This document shows, in pieces, positions 48,351 to 56,265 of a DNA stretch of 58,291 bases. The stretch is from Spirochaetaceae bacterium (GTDB lineage Bacteria > Spirochaetota > Spirochaetia > Treponematales > Treponemataceae), in assembly GCA_017936345.1 (NCBI GenBank), contig JAGBFT010000072.1:1-58291 (forward strand), written 5' to 3'. Position 1 is the first letter of the stretch; each line of letters begins with the position of its first letter. The position numbers and the translations under genes were made by a program. The notes under the pieces were generated by a model. That model made no database searches and had not been told where the DNA came from. It was given only the letters and a program-made list of their open reading frames with translations.

Positions 48351-49193
48351 CTAGCTTCGTTTTACTGTACCGGCCACCAGGCATCCAAGAAAGAGAACGG
48401 CATTTACCAGTACGATGGTAGCTCCAGAGGCCGCCCCAATGTAGTAGGAAAGGGCAAGACCAACTATTCCAGATAAAAGAGAAATTATCATGGCCGCCAA
48501 TAGGTAGCTTTTGGTGTTGCGAGTTACAAAGCGGGCGGCGGCGGCAGGAAGCACCAGCAGGGAATTTATAATCAACAGTCCTGTCCAGCGGATGGAGGTG
48601 GAAACAATAAGGGCTGTAAGGAGGGCAAAAATCTGCTCCGTGGCAAAAACCCTGATGCCGCGGCTTTTTGCCAAGGTACGGTGAAGATTTGTAAGGAGCA
48701 TTTTATTGTACAAAAGAATCCACACGACTGCCGCCACCACTCCAACTAGCAATAGCAGCAAGATTTCCTTGGGAGCAATACTGAGAATGTCTCCAATCAA
48801 GTATTTTTGATAGCGGGTAAAATTTCCCGTAGCAGAAAGAAGCACCAGCCCTAAGGCCACAGAGGTAGAAGAAAAGACTCCAATAATGGTGTCGGCAGAA
48901 CTTTTTCCCTGAGTTTTTACAGTAATTATGGCAAATCCCAAAATCAAGCTAAATCCCACCATGGCCACCATGGGCTCTTTAATCCCTAGAAGCACCCCAA
49001 AGGCAATTCCTGTAAGAGCAGAGTGACCAATGGCATCGGAAAAAAAGGACATTTTATTCGACACTACAAAACTTCCCAAAACCCCGAATAGAGGGGTTGC
49101 CACCAATACCGCCAAAAAGGCATTTTTCATAAAGTTTGGGCCCAGCCAGTCAAAGGGTAGGATGGTATTTATAATGGAATATAAAAAACTCAT
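48351..49193 (-). CDS. Metal ABC transporter permease (ZnuB/TroC type)
   Basis: 280 aa with about eight membrane helices. ABC-3 family permeases move Zn, Mn or Fe released by a cluster-9 binding protein. Features: AIGHSALTGIAFGVLLG, VGFSLILGFAIITVKTQGKSSADTIIGVFSSTSVALG (the ATPase-docking region), and SIRWTGLLIINSLLVLPAAAARF. The ATG overlaps the ATPase stop (ATGA). No periplasmic binding protein is encoded nearby, so the substrate cannot be settled from context. It converges on the rhodanese-like gene. Confidence 0.92.
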   Translation of the reverse strand: MSFLYSIINTILPFDWLGPNFMKNAFLAVLVATPLFGVLGSFVVSNKMSFFSDAIGHSALTGIAFGVLLGIKEPMVAMVGFSLILGFAIITVKTQGKSSADTIIGVFSSTSVALGLVLLSATGNFTRYQKYLIGDILSIAPKEILLLLLVGVVAAVVWILLYNKMLLTNLHRTLAKSRGIRVFATEQIFALLTALIVSTSIRWTGLLIINSLLVLPAAAARFVTRNTKSYLLAAMIISLLSGIVGLALSYYIGAASGATIVLVNAVLFLGCLVAGTVKRS

Positions 49194-50053
49194 AGGTAGC
49201 AGGCCCCTTGTTCACCAAAAATATCTCTAAATGCTTGTGTCATATACACTTCTTGAGGAAGCCCCTCGGCAGCGATGGTTTTGTCCAGAATCACCACCTT
49301 GTTGGCATGGCGGGCCACCAAGTCAAGGTCGTGGGAGATTAAAAGAATTGTAATATCGTGGGTGTGCCTTAGGTCTGAAACTAACTGATAAAACATAGCG
49401 AGGCCCGCGCGGTCTATTCCTGAAACAGGCTCGTCTAGCAACAAAATATCTGGCACAGGATGTATTGCCAGTGCCAGTAGTACCCGCTGAATTTCTCCCC
49501 CAGATAAATCACAAACTCGGCGGCTGGCCAGACTTGCAACCTTGGTGGTGGCTAAAACCTGTTCCACCAGCTCCAAGTCTTTTTTCCGGCGGGGCAGCCA
49601 CACCGGACGGCGGGAAAGGCTTGCCAAGACCAGGTCGCTGACGGAGACAGGGCTATTTGCATCTACTGACAGCTGCTGGGGAACATAGCCAAAGCGGGGG
49701 GTAGAGGTGCAGGCACAGCTGTCCTTCATAAAGTGAATTTCACCACTGTGGGGAATTTCCCCCAGCAGGGTTCTAAAAAGTGTAGTCTTTCCCGCGCCGT
49801 TTCTCCCAATGATGGCCGTAAGCTCCCCGCAGTGAATATGGAGATTTACATCTTCTAGAATATAGCCAGAACCGCCCCGCACTGTAAGATTTTGTATCTT
49901 TGTACAACAAACGTGGTTGGTCGTCTGACTGGGATGCCGTTCTTGGCAGCGGGTACAACCGTGATGGTTACAAACATGACTGCCATGAGGATTTTTTCCT
50001 GAGTGAGACGGATGGTTATTTTTATCAATAGGCTTAAAAGAACCAAGTTCCAA
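49190..50053 (-). CDS. Metal ABC transporter ATPase with His/Cys-rich N-terminus
   Basis: 287 aa from TTG 50053, with GGAG eight bases upstream. Residues 13-51 carry about eight His and six Cys in patterns such as HSGKNPHGSHVCNHHGCTRC; this precedes the ABC domain and is not part of usual ZnuC. Then Walker A IIGRNGAGKTTLFRTLL, a Q-loop in GYVPQQL, signature LSGGEIQRVLLALA, and Walker B ILLLDEPVSGID, with switch His in LLISHDLDLV. The extension looks like a zinc-binding or zinc-sensing segment. It acts with the permease gene that follows (4-base overlap). Confidence 0.92.
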   Translation of the reverse strand: MELGSFKPIDKNNHPSHSGKNPHGSHVCNHHGCTRCQERHPSQTTNHVCCTKIQNLTVRGGSGYILEDVNLHIHCGELTAIIGRNGAGKTTLFRTLLGEIPHSGEIHFMKDSCACTSTPRFGYVPQQLSVDANSPVSVSDLVLASLSRRPVWLPRRKKDLELVEQVLATTKVASLASRRVCDLSGGEIQRVLLALAIHPVPDILLLDEPVSGIDRAGLAMFYQLVSDLRHTHDITILLISHDLDLVARHANKVVILDKTIAAEGLPQEVYMTQAFRDIFGEQGACYL

Positions 50054-50114
50054 GCTAGCGACTCCGAGTGGTTATTTCAATAATTGTGATTCTTGTTGCT
50101 GCAATTCCTGCCGA

Positions 50115-51113
50115 TTATTGTAGCTCTTGCCAGGCCTCTGGGTGAGACTGGGATTCCAAGCTTGTCTCTGCATTGTCTGGAAGACTATGGAAAAAGTCCA
50201 GCCCTGTACGCTGTTCAATTTCGTCCACAGGTACTACAAAGGCAAAATAATCCTCCTTTGTCTTTTCGTTAGGCAGTAAAAACCCAATCATTTCTGCCTT
50301 ACCATCTCGTCCTTCCGGAGCAAAAAGGACCTTGTAGTAGTACTCCGGTATTGCCACTGCATTTTCTCCAATTGTGGGGTACTCGTCCTTTTCCAGCACT
50401 GGACCACTAATTACGTAAACACTGCCAAATTCTTCCGCCCATTCCCGCACATTGGCTTCCAAATCCTTCCAAACACCACGGTTAAAGCCACCTGCTTGGG
50501 GACTCATGTTGCTCATGTAAAAGGACTCACTCATGGTTTGGTGGCTAAATGCCATGTCTGCAGCGGGTGCCAGGTGGCCACGGTCGTAACCCGAGCCTTT
50601 GTAATCTGCAAGGCTGGCTGAACCTGTAGAAATGTTTGGGTCGGGACGAAAATCGTCAGTACGACCAGCTTCCTTTACCAACTCTGCTGTATTGATTTCA
50701 TAGGCTACCCATTCGGCCTGTTCGTATTGCTCACGGTAACAAAGGGCAAAGCCTGCATACTGATGAACCTCATGACTATCATCAGTGTGGCTGCAGAGGG
50801 GAATCTCCAGTGCTGCAGGCAAATCTCCTGAAAGTTCAGCCCCTGCTTCGGAACTTTGGGATAAAACAAGTTCCGCGTCAACAGGAGCATCCTTGTATTC
50901 CCAAGGTAGGGCTTCTGGCAAAATAATCCCCGTATAATCATATACCAGAGTAATAATCACATCCCGAGGCCCAAAAAGATAGAGGAGGGCTAAGGCAATG
51001 ACCAAAATGCAGACAAAGGCAACAAAACCTTTTGATTTCCTATGCTTCTTTACAGTAGAAGCAGCCTTCTTTACGGATTTTTTCCCGCCTGATTTCTTTG
51101 ATGTAGTTCCCAT
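50115..51113 (-). CDS. Membrane-anchored DNA/RNA non-specific endonuclease
   Basis: 332 aa. A very basic N-terminus (MGTTSKKSGGKKSVKKAAST) stays in the cytoplasm, a single membrane helix follows (residues about 29-48), and the rest is outside. The beta-beta-alpha-metal nuclease motif DRGHLAPAADM (catalytic His180) and the metal-binding Asn in NMSPQAGGFNRGVWKDLE are present, as in NucA/EndA. It would digest extracellular nucleic acid for nutrients or during uptake. Promoter TATACT is 6 bases from the ATG. It is upstream of the metal transporter genes in the same direction. Confidence 0.9.
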   Translation of the reverse strand: MGTTSKKSGGKKSVKKAASTVKKHRKSKGFVAFVCILVIALALLYLFGPRDVIITLVYDYTGIILPEALPWEYKDAPVDAELVLSQSSEAGAELSGDLPAALEIPLCSHTDDSHEVHQYAGFALCYREQYEQAEWVAYEINTAELVKEAGRTDDFRPDPNISTGSASLADYKGSGYDRGHLAPAADMAFSHQTMSESFYMSNMSPQAGGFNRGVWKDLEANVREWAEEFGSVYVISGPVLEKDEYPTIGENAVAIPEYYYKVLFAPEGRDGKAEMIGFLLPNEKTKEDYFAFVVPVDEIEQRTGLDFFHSLPDNAETSLESQSHPEAWQELQ

Positions 51114-51119
51114 GGGTAC

Positions 51120-51125
51120 AGTATA
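51120..51125 (-). promoter_or_regulatory. -10 box of the nuclease gene, 6 bases from the ATG
   Basis: TATACT on the minus strand (51125-51120), then GTACCC and ATG 51113. A weak -35 (TTTTAT) lies 17 bases upstream. No Shine-Dalgarno is present. A further leaderless candidate. Confidence 0.45.
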
Positions 51126-51172
51126 GCATAGGAAAATTAATTATAAAAGGGGGATGTCCGTTCCAAATACCT

Positions 51173-51385
51173 TTAGGACAGAGAGACAGCCGTGGAAGAA
51201 TGTGACATAAAGTTATACAAGAATTCATGTGGTGTCAAGAATCCGAGAGATTCATGTGGGCGGTATGGGCGGTATGAGTGGTATTTTTTGAGCCAGGAGT
51301 CGATTTCTGCCTGAAGCTCGCTGACACTCATGGGTCCTATCAGATAATCAAGGCACTCCGTCTGCAGGATCCCAAATTTTTTCAT
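51173..51385 (-). pseudogene. IS3-type transposase, C-terminal fragment
   Basis: 70 codons: LQTECLDYLIGPMSVSELQ...WLKKYHSYRPYRPHESLGFLTPHEFL. The pattern E-CL ... W ... YN-x-RPH-x-LG-x-TP-x-F is the C-terminal end of rve-type integrase cores (IS3/IS481 group). The catalytic DDE residues except perhaps the last are absent, so the gene is 5' truncated and non-functional. Its apparent ATG overlaps the stop of the adjacent exported-protein gene (ATGA), which is likely chance after deletion. It marks the edge of the accessory island. Confidence 0.8.
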
Positions 51386-52227
51386 TGGTTATAGCAGTCT
51401 AAAACAGGCTCAATGGTAGAATTCCACGTAATGCAAAAATTCAGGCATGTATCTTGATACTTTGTTCCTGAATATACATCAGCTATTTCAACTCTAATAT
51501 CTTCTGCCTCGGTAATAAATGAAATGTCAACGGTCTGCGGGTGGGGAGTATCCAAAACCTCCAGTATTTCACTCCTTCCGCTTTTAACACCTGTCACCTT
51601 AAGTTTCTTGACTCTGGAATTCTGTGCATATAAATAAGGCTTGTCAAAGGAGATATACCCATTCATGATAAGAAGCCTTGTATAAACTGTTCCCCAGGAA
51701 TTCTCAATAGTAAAACCTTCTCCTATGCCATGTCCCTGAGCCGCTTCCACCCAAGGAGTTCCAGGATATGGATTATCCAAATTATCAACACTGTATTCCC
51801 TTGTTCCTTCCACGAGGTGGGAACTTGGGTCTTTATATATCCTCCCACTTCCTTCAAATTCCCTAGGGACATCGGAAAACAACATACTTGGCCATTTTTG
51901 GGCGTTCAACTCGTTATAAAACCCGAAGGCAAAGTTCCTTCCAGAAGATTCTCGTCCAGCCAAGAGCAATATTTTCTTCACCTGTTTCCTGTATATATCC
52001 TCAAACCATGGTTTGTCTATCTGGAAAAAAATCAACCCATCGTCAATTGACCAAGAAAACAAAAAGTCTTGTACTACCCCCTCATTATTGACAAACTGAC
52101 CGTTTCCATCCTCATGAAAAACAAAATCTCCGGCAATCATCTCAGAATAGCTTGTGAAGAAACCCTCATCTGCAGCAAGCAACATAGATATACAAGTCAT
52201 AAACAGTATGATTATTATTTTTTTCAT
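51382..52227 (-). CDS. Exported protein with NADase-type glycan-binding/discoidin-like domain
   Basis: 281 aa. Signal peptide MKKIIIILFMTCISMLLAA. The C-terminal half resembles the small beta-sandwich annotated as NADase-type glycan-binding domain: ENSWGTVYTRLLIMNGYISF, then YAQNSRVKKLKVTGVKSGR and DIRVEIADVYSGTKYQDTCLNF. Residues 1-140 are a separate domain without a recognised fold. It begins directly after a truncated Rhs core fragment, from which it is separated only by a stop codon and a strong GGAGG. A secreted effector or surface binding role is possible; function is unproven. Confidence 0.7.
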   Translation of the reverse strand: MKKIIIILFMTCISMLLAADEGFFTSYSEMIAGDFVFHEDGNGQFVNNEGVVQDFLFSWSIDDGLIFFQIDKPWFEDIYRKQVKKILLLAGRESSGRNFAFGFYNELNAQKWPSMLFSDVPREFEGSGRIYKDPSSHLVEGTREYSVDNLDNPYPGTPWVEAAQGHGIGEGFTIENSWGTVYTRLLIMNGYISFDKPYLYAQNSRVKKLKVTGVKSGRSEILEVLDTPHPQTVDISFITEAEDIRVEIADVYSGTKYQDTCLNFCITWNSTIEPVLDCYNQ

Positions 52228-52238
52228 TAGTTACCTCC

Positions 52239-52378
52239 TTACGCAAACCAATTGGCTCCATCCCGGATTGGATCCACTGTGGTGAACCGCACACTTTGTG
52301 GTGAGTAGTCACGGTAGCCGTAGTTGTACAAACCGGTAAAGCCCAATCCGTCGTACAAAGTACGCAGGGTAGTAGCAT
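52239..52378 (-). pseudogene. Rhs core remnant
   Basis: An in-frame stretch reads LYDGLGFTGLYNYGYRDYSPQ then SVRFTTVDPIRDGANWFA and stops with TAA at 52241-52239. This is the Rhs/YD-repeat core end (YGYRDY, DPIRDG), identical in layout to residues 60-90 of the protein at 52908-53555 but cut off before the tip. GGAGG and the next gene's ATG follow within 14 bases. Confidence 0.85.
52240..52338. repeat. Duplicated Rhs core segment (copy 1; copy 2 at 53302-53400)
   Basis: These 99 bases match 53302-53400 with about 12 differences by eye, no gaps. They encode the same Rhs core end. Direct repeats of this kind allow recombination that swaps or stacks C-terminal tips. Confidence 0.85.
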
Positions 52379-52404
52379 CTTGTATCGTACTAAAGCATAT
52401 CAAA

Positions 52405-52911
52405 TCATACCTCATAAATCAATGAAAATAGTTGCATGGCTCTTTCTTTCTCCACTTTAAAGTATTGATTTATTCTATGACCAAATTCATCAAGGAATTC
52501 TATTTCCATTATACTCTTCCTTTCATCCCATACACATATACATGTAAGAAAAAAAGCATCATTTGTGTATAAAGTAAAGAAGAGTGTTTTTGGTTCAATG
52601 CGATCTGCAAAACCATTTTCTTGTTTGTTTTCCATAAGTTTTTCTAGTATATACGCATAGTGCAATGAATCTACATTCAAGGGTAAATTTTCCCTCAGTT
52701 TTTTTGAATCGTCAAAATATATTTTAGTTAGCCTGACCTCGTAGTTTTCTGGTGTCTCAAAAAACTGCTGAATTCTGCTGTTAAGCCGGGGGATGTGTAT
52801 AAGGTTTTCTAGATTAGGAATCAGAATAAACCACAATGGGAAAAAGCAAAAAATAATAAGAAAAAAAATAACTCCAACTCTTCCTTTGATAAATTTATTT
52901 ATGGTTATCAT
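52405..52911 (-). CDS. Small membrane-anchored protein, candidate immunity protein
   Basis: 168 aa, with one N-terminal membrane helix (VGVIFFLIIFCFFPLWFILIP) and an extracytoplasmic or cytoplasmic alpha/beta domain rich in aromatic and charged residues. No family recognised. The ATG overlaps the stop of the Rhs C-terminal gene by ATGA, the usual toxin-immunity arrangement, which is the only reason to suggest immunity. Strongly AT-rich codons compared with the core genes, consistent with acquired DNA. Confidence 0.65.
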   Translation of the reverse strand: MITINKFIKGRVGVIFFLIIFCFFPLWFILIPNLENLIHIPRLNSRIQQFFETPENYEVRLTKIYFDDSKKLRENLPLNVDSLHYAYILEKLMENKQENGFADRIEPKTLFFTLYTNDAFFLTCICVWDERKSIMEIEFLDEFGHRINQYFKVEKERAMQLFSLIYEV

Positions 52912-53555
52912 TTTTTGAGACTACCTTCCACTAACTTGGTTTCAGTAATTGAGGTTACCCCTAAAACACTCACACTGAGTCCCCCATCTACTCCAAAAGA
53001 TGATTGGTTATAGCTCCAACCTCCCGAACTAGAACCAGAAATTGATGCTCCAACTGCAACAGTCAAACCAATTGACACAGATTGTGTTCCAGCATTTGTA
53101 AAATCTGGTACTGACGATTCATTTACATAAAATGCAGCATCCAAAAAACCTTTTGTAATAGTAATATTTTTTCCAGTTGTCAAACTTGGAACTGTAATAA
53201 CATTGAATTCCATTCCCGATGTTTTAACAACTACCGTTTGCTTACCCTCACTAGCCAGCAACCCCCACAAATCCACATAGTTCACTGGGTCATTGTTCAC
53301 GTACGCAAACCAGTTGCTGCCATCCCGGATTGGGTCTACTGTGGTGAATCGCACCGTCTGCGGTGAGTAGTCACGGTAGCCGTAGTTGTACAAACCGGTG
53401 ATGCTGTCGTAGGGCTTGCCAAGGTATCCATAGTCAGCACCAGTTGTATAGTTACCGGTTATCGGTGAGCCGAAAATGTCGTAGTCGTAATAGCTTTCTT
53501 GTATGCCGTGGTTGTCCGTGACAGAGCGGGTGCTGCCATACATTACAAATCTCAT
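52908..53555 (-). CDS. Rhs/YD-repeat C-terminal fragment with variable tip
   Basis: 215 aa. Residues 1-100 are the end of an Rhs core: VMYGSTRSVTDNHG, YYDYDIFGSPITG, YGYRDYSPQTVRF, DPIRDGSNWFAYVNNDPVN, YVDLWGL. After the DLWGL boundary comes a distinct tip (residues about 101-215), rich in Ser/Gly/Val and beta-forming, with no catalytic motif I recognise. The upstream part of a full Rhs protein (signal, shell repeats) is absent; the frame opens inside the stop of the preceding small gene. So this is a displaced C-terminal module, able to be expressed only after recombination or as a fragment. The next gene starts at its stop (ATGA). Confidence 0.85.
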   Translation of the reverse strand: MRFVMYGSTRSVTDNHGIQESYYDYDIFGSPITGNYTTGADYGYLGKPYDSITGLYNYGYRDYSPQTVRFTTVDPIRDGSNWFAYVNNDPVNYVDLWGLLASEGKQTVVVKTSGMEFNVITVPSLTTGKNITITKGFLDAAFYVNESSVPDFTNAGTQSVSIGLTVAVGASISGSSSGGWSYNQSSFGVDGGLSVSVLGVTSITETKLVEGSLKK

Positions 53556-53869
53556 TACTTATACCGTAGGAAAATAAACAAATAAATCAATGAGAAAATT
53601 ATTGATTTAAATAAAGGCTGTAATGAAAACTTGATGAACACACAAGAGAGAATAATTGCTAAACCGAAAAAAAACCATGGAAGTATTCTTCGCTCCAATA
53701 CAATATATATTGTATATCCACTGACAATAAACAGTGTACGCAAAGAACTAAGTCCGGCATAAAATTGTTGTTGAGAAAAACGGTATATAACTCTATATAA
53801 AACCCACAATAGTGCAACAACGCAAAATATCGATAAAATCTTTTGCCACCACGTATTACATTTCTTCAT
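53555..53869 (-). CDS. Small hydrophobic membrane protein
   Basis: 104 aa with three or four predicted membrane helices (ILSIFCVVALLWVLYRVI, LFIVSGYTIYIVLE, FFFGLAIILSCVFI, IIFSLIYLFIFL). No family recognised. It lies between a candidate module (53889-54403) and the Rhs fragment at 53555, whose ATG overlaps its stop (TAATG). AT-rich, island-like codon use. It might be the immunity protein of an older tip in the array; this is inferred only from order. Confidence 0.55.
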   Translation of the reverse strand: MKKCNTWWQKILSIFCVVALLWVLYRVIYRFSQQQFYAGLSSLRTLFIVSGYTIYIVLERRILPWFFFGLAIILSCVFIKFSLQPLFKSIIFSLIYLFIFLRYK

Positions 53870-53888
53870 CTCTGTTAATCCCCCTTTG

Positions 53889-54209
53889 TTACTTCCCGTT
53901 TTTTCTTGCTCGAATAAATATTATCAACATATATATAAATATTATTAACATTTCAAAAAATGTAATATTAAAAACAGATTGCCCATAAACAAAACAAATA
54001 CAAACAAATGCTAATAGTAATATCGAGAGTAGTACCATAGCCAGTACCATATTATATTTCCAAAACAGAATTATACAGAAGCAAAAAAATATTGCAATTA
54101 ATCTTTTTATTCCTGTATACTGAAATCCAATAGTAACTATTTCATTGATTTCCCAAATGACTAACAAAAAAACTGTCAAGATAATAAGATAAAATATTCC
54201 CTTACTCAT
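53889..54209 (-). CDS. Small hydrophobic membrane protein, candidate immunity protein
   Basis: 106 aa, about four membrane helices (MSKGIFYLIILTVFLLVIWE, LIAIFFCFCIILFWKY, MVLLSILLLAFVCICFVYG, MLIIFIYMLIIFI). The ATG overlaps the stop of the upstream 65-codon frame by ATGA. Very AT-rich. No homolog recognised. Hydrophobic immunity-like proteins are common next to pore-forming or membrane-acting tips, but nothing here proves it. Confidence 0.55.
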   Translation of the reverse strand: MSKGIFYLIILTVFLLVIWEINEIVTIGFQYTGIKRLIAIFFCFCIILFWKYNMVLAMVLLSILLLAFVCICFVYGQSVFNITFFEMLIIFIYMLIIFIRARKNGK

Positions 54210-54403
54210 TTTCCCTTCTTCTCCTTTCGTTGCTCAGCGTTTATATTTGTGAAAATCAATACTCCTGAGTTTTGCTCCTGATTTATTTGAGGAAATTCTG
54301 GATGTTGTTGTCTATTGTCATATGCCAATGCTGCTAAACCAGCAATAGCTGCAATCTTTCCTTCAGGACCATTATCCGGGGGAATATATCCCGGCTCACC
54401 CAA
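54206..54403 (-). CDS. Short frame, probable remnant of an Rhs tip
   Basis: 65 codons from TTG 54403: GEPGYIPPDNGPEGKIAAIA, then GLAALAYDNRQQHPEFPQI and a Lys/Glu-rich end. It has no Shine-Dalgarno or natural start, and the Pro/Gly-rich opening followed by an Ala-rich helix looks like the interior of a larger protein. It ends by ATGA overlap with the next small membrane-protein gene. It is best read as the 3' end of a toxin tip whose core has been deleted. Tentative. Confidence 0.45.
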   Translation of the reverse strand: MGEPGYIPPDNGPEGKIAAIAGLAALAYDNRQQHPEFPQINQEQNSGVLIFTNINAEQRKEKKGK

Positions 54404-54457
54404 TTTACTTAGACAGCAAGATTATGGTAGATACTGTTGGCATTTTGAACAGGAATA

Positions 54458-55525
54458 TCATTGCTGCATATAATCTTTATAGTAATATATCTGTCCTTTT
54501 CTAGAAACATACCCCCCGTTAGATCTATATGGTAAAAAAGCTGCTAAGTTGTTTTCAAAATCTGAAAGGATTTCAAATTCTATTGGAATCAATACATCTC
54601 CTGTTGTAGATAAAAAGCCTTCTTTAAATTTTTCTTCAGATTCATACCAGATACCAACATGCACAAATCCATCGTTGTCTGGCAATCGGACAAAATCATA
54701 CATTGGCTCAATGAGGATTCGACCAGTCCTGTCTTTGAGACCTTCTTTTGAAGTTTCAGAATCGGTAAAGACCTCATAATCTGGAAAAAAACGAGACATG
54801 CTATTATGCTTTATGGAATACAGAAAGAAAGAATCATTTTTTTTCAATAAAAGATTTCCATCTCTATCAATTTGTGGCACAAGCATCTCATATCCCGTTG
54901 GCAAGACATACTCTTTTCCACTCCTATCAAGTAAAACAGGAGACGATTCTTTTCCATTCTTTTTGTGGACTATCGCATAGCCATTCTTAAATGGATTGCA
55001 CTTTTTGTATTCTCCTTCAAATATGATATTATTCTCTTTGTCTATACATCTCATTTTGCCATTTATTTCTTCTTTTACAAAGGCTAATCCTTCACTAAAA
55101 TCCATTGCGTCTTTATATATCAACGGAATAACAACTCTGCCGGATTTATCTATATATCCATACAAGCCTTTCTCACTGACACGTGCATATCCATCCGAAA
55201 ATCGCGAACTAAGCATTGTTCCCAATTCTAGGACAACCTCATTTTCTTTATTGATATAATATCCTCTTCCATCTTTACTGACATGAGCCAAGCCTTCTGC
55301 AAAGCCAAATGCATAATCGTATTCAAGGGGTATGATACATTTTCCTGACTCATCAATAAATCCATATCTTCTGTCACCCCCAGTAACATCCACCTTGTAC
55401 TTTATCCCTTGCCAAGTAGGCACCCATACTGGGAAAAGTGCTTCTTCCCCATGTAAACAGGAGATGCAAGACAGACATAAACAGGCAATACAAAACAGAT
55501 ATAAAAAAGCAATGCATTTCTTCAT
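54458..55525 (-). CDS. WG-repeat lipoprotein
   Basis: 355 aa. Lipoprotein-type signal MKKCIAFLYLFCIACLCLSC. At least six WG-type repeats follow, each of the form (Y/F)GFIDxSGKxIIPLxYDxAxxFxEGLAxV; clear copies begin RYGFIDESGKCIIPLEYDYA and YGYIDKSGRVVIPLIYKDAM. WG repeats form beta-propeller-like or beta-hairpin arrays in bacterial surface proteins, function mostly unknown. The ATG overlaps the stop of the preceding tip fragment (ATGA). Thus it could be a partner or immunity protein of that tip, though WG-repeat lipoproteins also occur alone. Confidence 0.82.
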   Translation of the reverse strand: MKKCIAFLYLFCIACLCLSCISCLHGEEALFPVWVPTWQGIKYKVDVTGGDRRYGFIDESGKCIIPLEYDYAFGFAEGLAHVSKDGRGYYINKENEVVLELGTMLSSRFSDGYARVSEKGLYGYIDKSGRVVIPLIYKDAMDFSEGLAFVKEEINGKMRCIDKENNIIFEGEYKKCNPFKNGYAIVHKKNGKESSPVLLDRSGKEYVLPTGYEMLVPQIDRDGNLLLKKNDSFFLYSIKHNSMSRFFPDYEVFTDSETSKEGLKDRTGRILIEPMYDFVRLPDNDGFVHVGIWYESEEKFKEGFLSTTGDVLIPIEFEILSDFENNLAAFLPYRSNGGYVSRKGQIYYYKDYMQQ

Positions 55526-55767
55526 TTGTTTTTCTTTTCCTCCAAACTATAGTATGACACTTTGCCCCAACCAGCACTATCAAAATCATCTTTAGATTTG
55601 TATGGTAACTGCTCGGAATAGCCTTTGCCATCGGGAGTTACCCCATTCTCAGGATTACTTGTGTTATGCGCTAAATCGACAGTTCCGGCTACATCTCCAC
55701 GGCCAAGGCTTATGAGGGCATTGACTCCATCGGCAAGCTCGCCAAATCCAGTGTCGCCGAAAGGAAT
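55522..55767 (-). pseudogene. Orphan Rhs-type tip fragment
   Basis: An 81-codon frame without any start codon: IPFGDTGFGELADGVNALIS, LGRGDVAGTVDLAHN, DGKGYSEQLPYKSKDDFDS, AGWGKVSYYSLEEKKNK, then TGA. It begins right after the stop of the gene at 55768 (same frame) and ends by ATGA overlap with the WG-repeat gene. The sequence looks like a well-formed protein C-terminus (clear amphipathic pattern, sensible codons), so it is likely the end of a displaced Rhs tip. Family not recognised. Confidence 0.6.
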
Positions 55768-56265
55768 TTAATAGTCAGAATAATCAACGGCAAACTCTTG
55801 GAATTGATTGGTATACTGATTCCACTCGATTGTTGGCCCATCAGTTACATTCATTCTGTATGGAGAAGCTCTTTTACTGTCAAATTGATAGGAATGAAAA
55901 ATGGTATGGATGGTTCCTCTTCTCTCGGAGAATATGAACTCCCATCCTAAGAAGGTATCACCTATTATATAACAACGAAACAACTCTCCTGCAGGAGTAT
56001 AGCAGGTCTCCTTGTCTAGATACAACAATGGCTCTATTGTTGTATCAGATGCCTTGAAAGCGATGGCTCTAGTGAATGCTTTTACCCCATTCACATCTAC
56101 CTCATTATAAGCAAAGACAAAATCCAGTCCATCAAACGAATATGAAGTGGTCTCGAAGCTGACATGATTGAAATAGTTCATCAGAAATATTTCCTGAGCC
56201 TGCTCTTCGCTATAGACAAAGACCGCAGTAAGAAACAAGATAATCATAGAATATATTACTTTCAT
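55768..56265 (-). CDS. Exported protein of unknown function, candidate immunity protein
   Basis: 165 aa. Signal peptide MKVIYSMIILFLTAVFVYS. The mature part is beta-rich with a Cys pair (ETCYTPAGELFRCYIIG) that could form a disulfide. No family recognised. Its ATG overlaps the stop of a decayed Rhs frame by ATGA, so it is in the position of an immunity or accessory protein. A periplasmic location would suit neutralising an incoming toxin. Function inferred only from order. Confidence 0.6.
   Translation of the reverse strand: MKVIYSMIILFLTAVFVYSEEQAQEIFLMNYFNHVSFETTSYSFDGLDFVFAYNEVDVNGVKAFTRAIAFKASDTTIEPLLYLDKETCYTPAGELFRCYIIGDTFLGWEFIFSERRGTIHTIFHSYQFDSKRASPYRMNVTDGPTIEWNQYTNQFQEFAVDYSDY

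Noticed and set aside
52166-52378. 70-codon minus-strand frame over the Rhs remnant
   Set aside because: It is a wrong-frame reading; the adjacent frame gives clear Rhs core sequence.
55374-55631. 85-codon minus-strand frame over the WG gene start
   Set aside because: Out of frame with both the WG-repeat gene and the tip fragment, which explain the region.
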